NCBI GenBank assembly: GCA_019828595.1
Contig: JAHQRK010000004.1
Location: forward strand, 3,534,001-3,598,000
DNA: 64,000 nucleotides
Direction of reading: 5' to 3'
From: Aphanomyces cochlioides
Lineage: Eukaryota; Oomycota; Saprolegniomycetes; Saprolegniales; Verrucalvaceae
Both the position numbers and the translations under genes were made by a program. Positions 44,635 through 54,986 of this stretch are shown piece after piece (position 1 is the first letter of the stretch; each line of letters begins with the position of its first letter). The notes under the pieces are model-generated. The model was not told where the DNA came from and made no database searches. It worked only from the letters and a program-made list of their open reading frames with translations.

Positions 44635-44935
44635 AGAATACAAAATCCAATACAAAATCTCACCCTTCTTTTGACTGTTCAAATGCGAAGTCACCTGATC
44701 CGACTTTTCCGCTGAATATACAAAATCCCATACAAATCTCACCTGTCCCATGGCCGGTCACATTCGCTGTCATTACATCTCATTTGATTTTTCTATAGAA
44801 AAAAATAGTATACAAAAACGCAAACAAATCTCACCCTCCTCATCACCGGTCAAATTCCTTGTCGTCGTAACTTCATTTGGTTTGTCTATAGAACATATTA
44901 GTATACAAAATCCCATACAAATCTCACCTGTCCCA
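44635..44935. repeat. Tandem repeats of about 90 bp
   Basis: About four diverged units begin with a TATACAAAATCCCATACAAA-like motif and continue with TCTCACC (44635, 44705, 44799 and 44893). Two of them also share TTTCTATAGAA and GGTCAAAT-like segments. They lie inside the MULE-like element. Confidence 0.6.
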
Positions 44936-45070
44936 GGTTGAAAAAAACACAGTATATGACCTGTCAAATGACGGGCCAATACTCAACACTTCGAAATTGG
45001 CCGGTCACATAAAGATCACTGCACATACAGCAGTAGGCTGAGTCAGGACAGTGAGGCAAAATGCTAGCTC

Positions 45071-45475
45071 TCAGCAACACAACTCAATACAATTCAATGC
45101 GCAGTGAAGACAATATAAACTACATACCAATTCATGACGCAAACCTTCATTTCTACGGCATGCGGTTTCGTGATATAATGTATGGTTGTGCGTCAGGTTC
45201 ATCGACGATATTTTGACGCTTTCGTTGACCAACCTACTGGTTCGCACGGAAAAAGAGCAGTCCGGATGAGTACAACGCCATGAACCCGAACAGCTGGAAC
45301 GTCGCACCTGCACAACTCTGAAACCATGGGCCAATCCTAGTTCGTCCAGGCACTTGCGGACGTACACCAGCGTCCCAAAGTCATGGTCTGCCTTGTTATT
45401 AATGATGTCTGGCGTCACGTAATCTGGTACTTGGACTGGCTGTATGACCAAATGCAGCCGGACGGCAAGGTCCAA
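45071..45475 (-). pseudogene. MULE transposase N-terminal fragment
   Basis: The region DYVTPDIINNKADHDFGT, then FRVVQV, CTHPDCSFSVR and MNLTHNHTLYH parallels the N-terminal DNA-binding part of the MULE transposase at 33194 (same order, same Cys/His positions, about 40% similar by eye). No catalytic core follows. The frame continues to a stop at 45071 without further homology. Confidence 0.65.
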
Positions 45476-46405
45476 GTATGCTTCACTGACGTGTTAGTTC
45501 ATTGATTGAATGAGGAAAATATTCTCTACACCCTATTATCCGGTTAGTTCCGGATAATTATTTGGACGCTTCATTGACGTGTCGGTTGATTGTTTGAATG
45601 CATATTGGCTGAGAATCCCATTTTTTAACCAATAAATTCAGAGTATCTATTTTACCTTGTTTTAATTGGATATTACTGTGCAGTTGAACGAATTGGAATT
45701 AGTTTTTCAAAAAAGATACGATGACAAATTTTCGTCAATGCAAATATATATGAATTATACTTGCATTCACGTCGGTTGCACTATCTTCTAGTTTGATTCA
45801 GCCTTATCGAGCATGTCGTCAAGACCTATGCCACTTGATAGAGTTGGCTGATTTCTCTTTTCTCCTCCTACTTTGGACTTGAGTGAGGCTTGCCAAGCTC
45901 TCTTTGGATGTCTATTAACATCCTCGGCCAGAGAGTAATTTGCTCCACGCGATTTGGACGCCGAGAAGTCTCTCCACCACAACTGAAAACGCCAAAACTA
46001 CTCTGCCCAACAATTTTAGTAGTCTGAATGGTCTTTGGCACACGCTTGAAACACTCGTTAGATGATACTAACAACATGATTGGTCAATATTAAGAGATTT
46101 TATAGATGTATGATTGGTCAATGTGTCGTAGGAATTTAGGTCGTAAAATTTGGTAAAAATTTGTGTCAAAACAAATTTCATACTTTAATCAAGTTAATGT
46201 GTGGGGTATTTTTTCAAAACACCATGGAAAATATTGGATTATTGTTTTACGATTCGTCAAAATATCAAATATAATTCCTACATATTTCGACTTTTGAGGA
46301 CGAAATTAATTATCCGGATAATTATCCGGACGACTTATTTGGGCAATTTAGAGGGCTTTCTGCCGGATAGAGCCTTTCCCTCATAACAACAGCTTCAGGG
46401 GGTCT

Positions 46406-47224
46406 GAACAACAGTGGTACTGTTTTAATGAGGGAATTTCTCGCCAAAGTCCATGAAAAAACGATTGAGAAGGATCGATGCTCCAACGAACAGCATTACG
46501 TCACAGCACTTGAAAATCTAAAGAACTGATTCCAGCCACTTGCCACGACGAAGAGAAGCGTGGAGAGCCGTCGATTGTAATGGAGTTCGTGAGGCATCGA
46601 TCGACTTTACCTGACACCACTCGTCAGTGTGAGGCATCGATTGAATTGTTTCACGTGGTAGACACGCGTTTGTCCATCGTTTCTTCTTCTTCGATCATAC
46701 TGGCGTTGGATAGACCCGAGCCTTGCACGTTAGTTTGAGTGCTTAAGTGAATTCTTAAGTTTGATATGGTTGATTGACTCCAATGCCACTCGGACCTCAT
46801 TTGCTGATTTCGCTCTAAGCTTGTACTCTGTAAGAAAGCCAAACGTTGCAGAACAAGACTTTATCGCGATGGACACTCTCATGGGCACATTTCCGTGCCA
46901 TGAGCGGCCAAGATGATCCTTAGATAAACTTGAAGAGACGACGAGAACTAGAGTGGAAATCCTGTACTTTAGAATATTTGTCAATTTACCGACGTGTGAT
47001 TGGGATGCTCCACAGCATGTCGCACTGTCACATTTAGTACCTGCAAGAAGTGATAATATTGATTATAAAAGTATGCAATGCTTTTGGCGGCAAGCAATGC
47101 AAACTCACGACCGCCAGGACAAACGCCCGTAAAAGGACACTCAGCCAACAAGAAATAGTACAAGAATATAGCTCGAACCTACGGACATAAAGCTCAAATA
47201 CTCAGTACTTTCGACTAAAGTGGG
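46406..47224. other. Intergenic region, no confident gene
   Basis: Minus-strand frames at 46730-46984 (84 residues) and 46981-47163 (60 residues) abut and could belong to one small spliced gene, but no domain or family is visible and the splice is not convincing. Confidence 0.35.
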
Positions 47225-47605
47225 ATGGATGCAGCACTCGAAATGCATTATCCACCTCTTGACCGCCGTAGGCGCGAGGTCGAGAGAAGAAATATACTAG
47301 TACTCAATTGGAAGCGACAAGAAGACTTTATTAGGAAAATGGCCAATGCATCGTCTTCACATGATGCAAAGCGACCCAGTCGAGTGGGCATAGCAACTAT
47401 TTTGCCCAAAAACGCAGAAAAGGACATACTAGTATTGGAGTGGATTTGGAAGCTCCGCGGTAATGGCATCCCCGTACCCGATGCTCTCCTTGACTGTCAA
47501 GCACAAAAGATTGCCCTTCAACATGGTATACAACCAGAACACTTTGCTGCAAGCTATCGTGAAAGTATTTGTGAAGTGCTAGGGTTCGGAAGTATACGAG
47601 TATAG
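47225..47605 (+). pseudogene. Pogo/Tigger-type HTH fragment
   Basis: 126 residues. The second half (KDILVLEWIWKLRGNGIPVP, then LLDCQAQKIALQHGI and FAASYRE) resembles the CENP-B/Tc5-type HTH found at the N-terminus of pogo-like transposases. The DDE domain is absent; the frame ends as it runs into a block of TATACG-rich sequence. Probably a truncated transposase, possibly a domesticated DNA-binding protein. Confidence 0.5.
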
Positions 47606-48290
47606 TTTGATCCATTATACACGCTATACATATTATACCATGTATAGCGGACGTATATTATACGATGTATTGCATTCCATGTTGATCCATTCTGAACCTG
47701 GACTGCACACTTAAAAAAGAAAATCCAAGACGTCGTCCACAACACTTTTTAGATGACTTATTGTCGTAGCAGTTGACTTTCTTTTATACATTGTGATTGG
47801 TGTAAATCGACTAGCCTCTCATGCCCATTCTACTTTCTTCGTCACCAGTTCGTCTTAATGCTAGAGGGGGGTTCTGCTCCCCCACAGCTTCACCATCCTA
47901 GACTTTGGGGCCACTGGAGCAAACTCCATACAAGGGAAAGGCCTTTGCACTGTGTCAAAGTTGCTCTTGCTGTGCAAGAATACTAAGCTATTTCTGGTAA
48001 ATATTGTGGCTACAAACTCATTGGTGTGAAGCTCAGTGCTACCTCAGCGCGACTTATTTGCCACTACAATAAGGTGGCGAGATGTACACTGACGACACGA
48101 GAACGACCAGATCTTGTTTAAGGAAGTGCAAGTCGATCTTTGCGGGATCCATCGGAGCCGCGGTGGTTAAACGACTCCTCAAAGCAACGCATGCACAGTG
48201 TATACTAAATAATGGTATTCAAATTATACGTGTATAAAGACGTATAGTGCTCTATACACGTATAGGTATAAGGCGAACCCTAGAAGTGCC
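47573..48290. repeat. Segment with AGGGTTCG inverted ends and TATACG-rich palindromes
   Basis: GAAGTGCTAGGGTTCG (47573) and the reverse complement of CGAACCCTAGAAGTGCC (48274-48290) match, and each is followed inward by TATAC/GTATA-rich runs (47590-47680 and 48195-48272). Possibly a small element; no gene between. Confidence 0.4.
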
Positions 48291-48649
48291 AGTTCCTGCT
48301 TGGAAAGAACAGTGTCGATCACGTCGCAGACGAAATATTCGATACGATTGTTAAGTCGAATCATGGATCCATCCATTACTCTGACGATATCTTTGGAGAC
48401 ATCCTGAGATTGTGGTTTAATATAGCTTGCATGATATTGTGCTTTCGAGCTACAGTGTAAACTTCGGATATGGGCATGATTTGTTGAGTATTTCATCAAT
48501 CGTTTTGATTGGCTAATTCGACATTGAGGACTCGTTTTGACCAATCATATCCTGACATAGAAAATCAGCCAATCGGATCGATTCGCGGATCGGTTCTTTG
48601 GCGTGATTCGATTGCGCCCCAACCCAAAATTTGTATCAAATCAATATTG

Positions 48650-48930
48650 TGTCTCCAGAAAAAAACTGCAGTCTTGCAAAGAAAATATCGACGCAGCCAT
48701 TTTGACGCAAAAATGACGCAATACAAACTTCAAATGAAATGAAATTGATTGATTCGAACATGGTTTTCAAACATTTAAAACGTCTGAAATTACACTATTT
48801 ACGGTTCTTGATCGAGGGCTATATGCGTAAATCTTAAATAGTGTATGCGTCAATTAATTGAAACATTTTCGAAACATCTCAAAATTCCAGTTTTGGACCA
48901 AAAGGACAATAATATCTTTACTAATCTTGT
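48650..48930. repeat. Dispersed ~280-bp repeat, copy 1
   Basis: The stretch with TTTCAAACATTTAAAACG, ATAGTGTATGCGTCAATT and AATTCCAGTTTTGGACC is about 85% like 55790-56090 and, inverted, 62393-62693. The latter two lie in the arms of the large inverted duplication, upstream of the secreted-protein genes. Non-coding. Confidence 0.6.
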
Positions 48931-49307
48931 CGTGCACAGTATTGCCTAATTAGTGATTAAATATAAGCTACATATGAGGTGCCAGAACTGATAAAGTGGC
49001 TTATCAACCATTGTGCAACGTTTGAGTTAGCTATTGCATGATCTTCTAGAAACTCTAAGCTGCATTTTGACACCTTAAACTCCTCCTGAAGTGCTCTCAA
49101 TCAAAAGTTATGGCGCATGGACTGACGCGCATGACATCAAATCTCCAAAAATGTCATTTTGAGATATTTGCACCTTTCGATAGCGCTTTTTATGCAGAAT
49201 CGCATGATAATGTTCTTTTCGATTGTTTCGAACTAAAAGACATACAAATTCCTCGAAACATTGTTAGGAAATGTTTTTTAAAGATGTTTAAAACAAATCG
49301 ATGTCAT
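48931..49307. other. Intergenic region, no gene seen
   Basis: AT-rich, short frames only; nothing recognised. Confidence 0.45.
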
Positions 49308-49420
49308 TAAGACTGATTTTGATTTCGTGAGTGTCAATTAGACTGATTTTGATTTCCGCATTGACATTTAGCTACTTTTTGATTTCCGTGGCGGCAATAA
49401 GGCTGATTTTGTTTTGAAGA
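49308..49420. repeat. Short tandem repeats of about 33 bp
   Basis: Four diverged units of the form GACTGATTTTGATTTC plus about 17 bp (TTGACA/GTCAATT-like). They lie immediately downstream of the transposase-like gene and may be a subterminal repeat of that element. Confidence 0.55.
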
Positions 49421-49442
49421 CTGAAGAAATCTCTTATTCAAT

Positions 49443-51453
49443 CTACAACTGCACAGCTTCCAAGTCGTCTTCTTCCTCTGCGACGCCCGACGCAACAATT
49501 TCAAATGAAGGGCTATCGTCTGTGCTTGTTGGCACCAGCTCAATGCGTTTGTTTGGCTGAACAGCTTTTAATCTTGCACTTCTCGCCCGAGCTCGTGTCA
49601 TTTTTGTCTTCATGGCCATATCCAAGTCATCTTGGCTCGGCTTCTTGTACAGCACATCGTCTTGCCACTGTTGTGGAACATAAGGACGAATCGTTTTGAA
49701 TAAATCGCATATCTTCTCCTGGTTCACTTTTGGCTTAGATAGTGGCTTCAAATTGTCTTCAAAGCTTTGAGCACTAGATGCTTGAGATTTTCTCAAATTT
49801 TGCACGACATGCTCAGCATCAGGACGAACGCAGCATGAAACAATACCAGGTCTCTCTCGAGTCATCCGAAAAATTTGGTACGACTGAATTCCTTTTAGAT
49901 CACTGTACACTGACGATAATGCCCCCTTAAAGTCCATAAAAGGTTGCGAATGATCTTCGAGCGAGATACAATTGCTTACTGAATTTGCCTCGGCAACAAT
50001 ATCGTACAAATGATTCATTGTCCATGCTTCAGATACATTGTAACGTCGACAAATTGCACCAAATCCGCGATCACATGCATTTTTCGTGTGACCCCGCACA
50101 AGGAAATTGTATTCAATATCCTACACGCCAAATGAGTTTCAGCATGAACGACAATTACCTTTAATTTTCCATTGTCCACAAGCGAAAGCAAATACTTTAC
50201 GACAATGTTGTTCTTGTTTTGTCCACCGCAGTTGTCGGCAAACAGAACAACTGAGTCATTGGGTCTTGATTCACCATGTAAAACATTTGAATTGAGAAAC
50301 TTGTGAAGCATGGAAACAACCTCATTGCTCCCTTTACCTCCACATCGTTCTGAGTAGATGTAGTTGTAGTGTTGGCTGTCATTTCCATAATAGATCCCAA
50401 ACAAGTTTACGCTGATCAATGAACAAAAATACCAAGATGACGGAGTTTGGGGATGATGTGGAAGGGCAAAATTCTGGGCATAGTCCATCACCAAGACATG
50501 CCTCTCGTTGGTAGCTGTTTCAATTGATTGTTTGTAGTACTCACGCATTTCTCTTGCATCATTCACATGCTGAGCCAATATTTCCATCTCATCGCACTCT
50601 GTTGACGAAGTCATTGCGTTCCTGTATAATGTACATAAGTCACAAACATTATCACGAGGGGAGCGAATAGCAATATCGGGGCAGTGTCTCTGTAGGATTT
50701 TTTGGAAGGACGAAACGCTTGGCTCGTTGATTCTCAAATGGTTGTTTTTCGCAAACAACAGATATTCTTCATGGAGACTTGGCCATGTAAAATACGAAGG
50801 CAACAACAAAGTGTGGCGTGACGAATATGATGACACGCGACGTCCATCTTGTCGAACTTGAACACGCTTCTTCAACGGTACGTACTCACCAATCGAACTG
50901 GCAAACTCAACAAACCATTCAACCAAAGATGGGATGTCCACGACAGAGCTGTTTTTGTTCCCAACGTTGCGGTGTATTGGAGCGAGCAAAGATCCTTCTT
51001 GAACGTTAGCCCGGGCGGCAGTAAGCTTTGTCGTAGAGATAGAGAACAATCCAAGGAACGCAAGTCTGCAAACAATTCCAACAAAAGGGACAGCGTAGAC
51101 ATGACTTGTTCGTATTCCTTTTCCGCGCTTTCGTTTTCCTTCAACCTCAGCATCAATCGTTCGGCATAATGCCAAGGTTGTGTGTAGGCAAGCATTGAGC
51201 TGTGCCTTGTTAAATGACTGTGCTGACTCCAAAAATGCAGTATTTGTTGCTCCTTCCCGAGCATGCAGTTGCGTTGACAGCATTCCGTTGAGGTAAGAGC
51301 TGCTGCTCTTGCAAGTAGGTCAATCTGAGGAGATGAGTTCGTTGGCACAGTGTTGGCGTCAGCCTCGGAGTTGGCCTCCATAGGAAAAGTACAATTCTGT
51401 GTGTTTTTTATGCGAACTGTTTTTTTCGATTTTGAACGAAGGTCAGCTCTCAT
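49443..51453 (-). pseudogene. DDE-type (DUF7869-like) transposase relic
   Basis: Main model on the minus strand is 51283..50159 plus 50120..49443 (38-nt intron), about 600 residues. Catalytic-type acidic residues are visible in HVLVMDYAQNF and VVLFADNCGGQNKN, and LVRGHTKNACDRGFG supplies the conserved GHT...CDR block. A zinc-binding CDLC-type segment lies before them. The protein starts earlier in another frame (51453, containing ECCQRNCMLGKEQQ), and about one base must be lost or gained near 51240. This suggests either decay or a missed short intron. I know the fold type from memory of fungal and oomycete repeat proteins; the superfamily is uncertain. Confidence 0.55.
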
Positions 51454-51914
51454 GTGTCGAAGTCATGCAAAATGTTCAAATGCGATTTTCTCGAAAATTC
51501 AAAAAGGTAAGGAAGACACTTTTTGTTTTCTGGCACCTCATATATACCGGTAGTCCTTATTTTTCGTGCTTACTAGGACAAAATATGATTGAAATTAGGA
51601 TATTTACTTTTAACAGCAGAAGTTCTCCCAAATTCGTGAGACAAGCAGGTGGTAGGACCAACTGGTTGTGGTCAGCACACATATCTGGCAAGGACCTAAA
51701 GGCCTCGTTTAAGCTCTAATCAGGACTTTTTACCTTGTTATCAGTCCTATCTTAGTTCAGGTTTGTTGCCTCAAAACAGTTTTCGTGCACTGTTGGGTGG
51801 AAAAACTCAATATTGTTCAAAAGCATGAACTTTATGAAAAAATGTATTCATTTTCAAAACATGTTGGTAAACCTATACCAATTCCTTCTAAAAACAATAT
51901 ACTATTTAAATTTA
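51454..51914. other. Intergenic region upstream of transposase relic
   Basis: About 460 bp with no supported gene and no inverted ends that I could pair with the other side of the relic. Confidence 0.4.
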
Positions 51915-52188
51915 GGGTGCGTCTGGCAAAATTTCAAAATCAATATGCCATTTTCAGCTAAAATGGGATCAACGATTTATGGCATATTCAAAATGGAGGT
52001 AAAACCTCCATTTCTTAAAATGGCATTTTGGGAGCCTCCAGTGAGTATATCCCAACCAAAAATATTGGATTTAATGCAAAACTCTTTGAGATAAACAAGT
52101 TCATATTTTGACCTAAATTATTGAATTTCACCTCAAAATGGCATTTTGGGCCTATTTATTGTAATATTTTCGGTTGCCAGACGGGCCC
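51915..52188. mobile_element. PIF/Harbinger-type MITE, 274 bp
   Basis: Ends GGGTGCGTCTGGCAA and (reverse) GGGCCCGTCTGGCAA, flanked by TTA on both sides (51912-51914 and 52189-52191). The interior holds several ATGGCATTTTG-like short repeats in both orientations. No gene. Confidence 0.75.
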
Positions 52189-52218
52189 TTATACAAAATG
52201 TGAAATGAACATAATCCA

Positions 52219-52904
52219 ATGGACGCCTTCCAAAGCCTTCGCATTTGCATTTCGCAACATTTTTTTTTGTATTTTTATAAACTGACCAAAGTGTTCGCCA
52301 AATACGTCTTGTTGCTTCTCCAAAACTGAAGTATTTTCATATTTTGTACTACATTTCATTGGTTAAAATTGTCCCAACACACCGCTCAATTGGCTAAACA
52401 CACTTTGTTAATGACAGATATGCTGAGGTTGATAGCAGCGCGCCTGTTAAGACGCGAGAGACTCCGAAAGATCGCATGTGCCCTTCGTATCCGTGCTATG
52501 CTGAAAGAAAGGCATTCAATACATTCTATTGCTCTTATCAGCGACCAGGCTTTGCATGGTTCTTGAGTGACACGTATTTACTTTTCAATGCATCAGTGTC
52601 TCGATGGGTATGCGTGGCTCAAAGGTTAAATGCAGCCTCAACCTTAAACCAACCGTTCTTCCCCAGTGGCTTGATAGCCTCAACGTGGTGTAGCAAGAGC
52701 GTCACAGACTCCTGGCACCATCCTTTCCCTCTTCCGCCTCCTTTTATCTCAGCCACTTGAACTCCTCCCAAAAAGAAAAAGAATGTGAAAAAATACGATT
52801 TGCGAAGACGAAAAATTGGTCTTCGCAAATTTGCGTTTGTCATGTTTATTTAAAAAAGAAAAATGTTGCGAAATGCAAATGTGAAGGTTTTGGAAGGCGT
52901 CCAT
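52219..52904. mobile_element. MITE-like element of 686 bp with ~48-bp inverted ends
   Basis: ATGGACGCCTTCCAAAGCCT at the left and, on the reverse strand, ATGGACGCCTTCCAAAACCT at the right are near-identical and continue through CATTTGCATTTCGCAACATT. A perfect small hairpin (TTTGCGAAGAC...GTCTTCGCAAA) lies at 52799-52830. No clear target duplication. Confidence 0.65.
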
Positions 52905-52918
52905 TTAAACAGGTCTTA

Positions 52919-53167
52919 GAGCATCCACACGGGAGTGTCTATGTCTATGTCCAAACTGCAAACTTCGTATTTCCGGATAAAGATTGTACGATTTGTACTA
53001 TTGTGTCCCAAAATTTAGGTTTTCGTGTCTATATTTTTCTGGTTGGACACGAAAATCTAAATTTTGGGACACAGTAGTACAAATCGTTCGGATAGTAACA
53101 ATCTTTATCCGGAAATACGAAGTTTGCAGTTTGGACATAGACATAGACACTCCCGGTGTGGATGCTC
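52919..53167. mobile_element. Fold-back PIF/Harbinger-type MITE, 249 bp
   Basis: The element is almost entirely one inverted repeat: GAGCATCCACACGGGAGTGT and its complement at the other end, continuing through the whole arm (~110 bp) to a short central loop near 53040. Flanked by TTA on both sides (52916-52918 and 53168-53170). It carries TTTATCCGG boxes in both arms. Confidence 0.8.
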
Positions 53168-53419
53168 TTACAATCTCTTTGACAAATATTCTAAAGTACA
53201 TTCGAGAACTCTTAAAGTCATCTACGGTGTTAGGTTTTTTCCCCAGTTGCCCTAGTCGCCTCTTCGCCTTTGTGGCGATTAGACTTTCTTGGTTCTCTTG
53301 ACCCGTTTGACGCGCTTGACTCGTCCCGTGCGCTTGATCTTCTTGACCTTCTTGACTTTTCGAGCTGTCTTTGTCTTTTTCGACTTTACACTCTTGGCTT
53401 TGACGATTTAAGTTTTGGC

Positions 53420-53976
53420 TTATGGTGCCGCCACAAAGGCGCTCTCCATGTCCATTTCTTCCTTGAGAAGGCGAGCTACCGGAGAGGATTTCGCCTTCTT
53501 GGATTTGCGAACAACTCGTCTCGTTCTCTTGACTCTTCTGATCCTCCGCGTACGCTTGACCCGCTTTATTTTCATGGTCTTCTTCGCCTCGTTGATTGCT
53601 GGCATTTCTTCCTTCAGAAGACGGCCAACTGGGGAAGATTTCGTCCTCTTGGACTTCTTGCGAACCACTCGCTTGGATCTCTTGACTCGCTTGACTTTCT
53701 TGGCTTCGTACGCTTCAAAGCTTTGGCTTTGGAAGACTTGTTTGCCTTTTTGCTTGTTGCCAAAAGAGCTCGCGTCAGTGGGCCAGCAACCTCAAGACGT
53801 CGATGAGGCATGATGCCATCGACTGCGCTATTGTCAGTGAGAGTTTGAGCGAGGGGTATGTCATCCACGTGATTCATGACAGGAAGAATGGCAACTCGGA
53901 GAGCACGGGCATCAGCGACACTTGATGACACGGCACCGAAGACAAGAGGAGCCACGGCTGCAAGACAAAACCTCAT
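53420..53976 (-). pseudogene. Secreted RALR-motif protein with Arg/Lys-rich repeats, frameshifted
   Basis: From the ATG at 53976, a signal-peptide-like start (Met-Arg, hydrophobic core, Ala-rich end) is followed by R-A-L-R at residues 24-27, the same position as R-S-L-R in the other family members, and later by RRLEV where they have RNLEV. The basic tail continues in a second frame: the first frame runs to 53614, while the region with SSPVGRLLKEEM and SSPVARLLKEEM repeats and KRVKRT-type runs is in the other frame down to 53420. A one-base shift near 53700-53720 is implied. Either a recent break or a base-calling error. Confidence 0.55.
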
Positions 53977-54060
53977 TTTCGATCGACTTGTTTCTTGCGG
54001 TGGAAAAACGAAAGTGATCTTCGAGTGTACAACGAGAAACTTTGTGGCTCGAGTGGTCAA

Positions 54061-54482
54061 TCCTCACTGCATCGCATCTTCCGTGCCAAACGCCGTGCAC
54101 GAAATTTGTACTCGGTGGACATTGGCAGGGATCGATGTCTAGATAGCATCATGAATTTCATTCGCCACGATTGATGACAACGAACGACAGAAGGAGCAAC
54201 CAGAAGATCGACAGGTTTTCGAGGTGTGCTCGATCGAGAAAAGTGACTGGTACTGACAGTGAGAGTGCCCGGGTGTAGCTCGTCATCGAGTCAAGCTTGT
54301 TGCATTGCTCTGAGTTGCTTAATTGCTCATCGTGGACTTTGGTCTTCTCATGTAGACTAACCAGGAGGCAGTCTTCTTGACTCTCTTGCCATTTTGTTTG
54401 TTTTGTGCCCACTTAGGTTTTTAGGTTTTATTTAGGTTTATTGAAATGTCAATAGGTTTTTCTCCGTTAAGGGCGAAGTTGT
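54061..54482. other. Intergenic region
   Basis: No supported gene. TAGGTTTTTAGGTTTTATTT at 54415-54434 is a short run reminiscent of TTTAGGG telomeric repeats but too degenerate to call. Confidence 0.4.
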
Positions 54483-54640
54483 CTTGGAGGAGGGAGCGCC
54501 GCGAAGGGGTTTCTTTTTGTCTCATCAGGAAGGCGGCAGATTGGCCATAAGGGCGTGCCGCCACTTTGATGAGGCCATAAATGACACAGCATCGCGCTTT
54601 AGTTCGTCGTGGAGTTGGAGATATTGACATTTCCACGAGG
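54483..54640 (-). repeat. Dispersed hairpin repeat, copy B
   Basis: Inverted copy of 63843-64000 and relative of 28610-28790, with CTCATCA...GGCGGCA / TGCCGCC...TGATGAG stem halves (about 54524-54576). Confidence 0.6.
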
Positions 54641-54986
54641 TCCTTACGTTAACCTTTCACCATACCACAGGCTCTCATGACGAGCTCACTCGGAATGTAG
54701 TGTTGGTGCTCTTCTTCCGACCGCACAGCAGCGACATTGAAGCCCAAACAGTTGTGCCCAACGTGCATTCTTAGTCGAAGCAAGTTCAACCTTTTGAAAT
54801 TTTATGGGGTTCTAGCCTTCTCACGTAGACTAACCAGGATGCATCAAGTCATCTGAAGTTTCTTTCCTTACTCCTCTTTCTTCCTACAAAGACGATGCGC
54901 TTCAGCTGGCGCAGCCGCTGGGGACTTGACCATCAGCCCCTTGAACTTCGCAAACATACTACCTACTGTGCTGGTCTTCGCCTTGA

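Larger units (their letters stand above)
44299..46405. mobile_element. MULE-like element with ~95-bp inverted ends
   Basis: AGACCCCCTGAAGCTGTTGT at 44299 and the reverse complement of the segment ending at 46405 match almost base for base for about 95 bp, through ATAATTATCCGG. The interior holds an N-terminal MULE transposase fragment and a tandem repeat block. I could not find a clear target-site duplication. A deletion derivative of a MULE is the most likely identity. Confidence 0.65.

Noticed and set aside
54415..54445. TTTAGG-like run as a telomere or interstitial telomere
   Set aside because: Only three degenerate units; no longer array.
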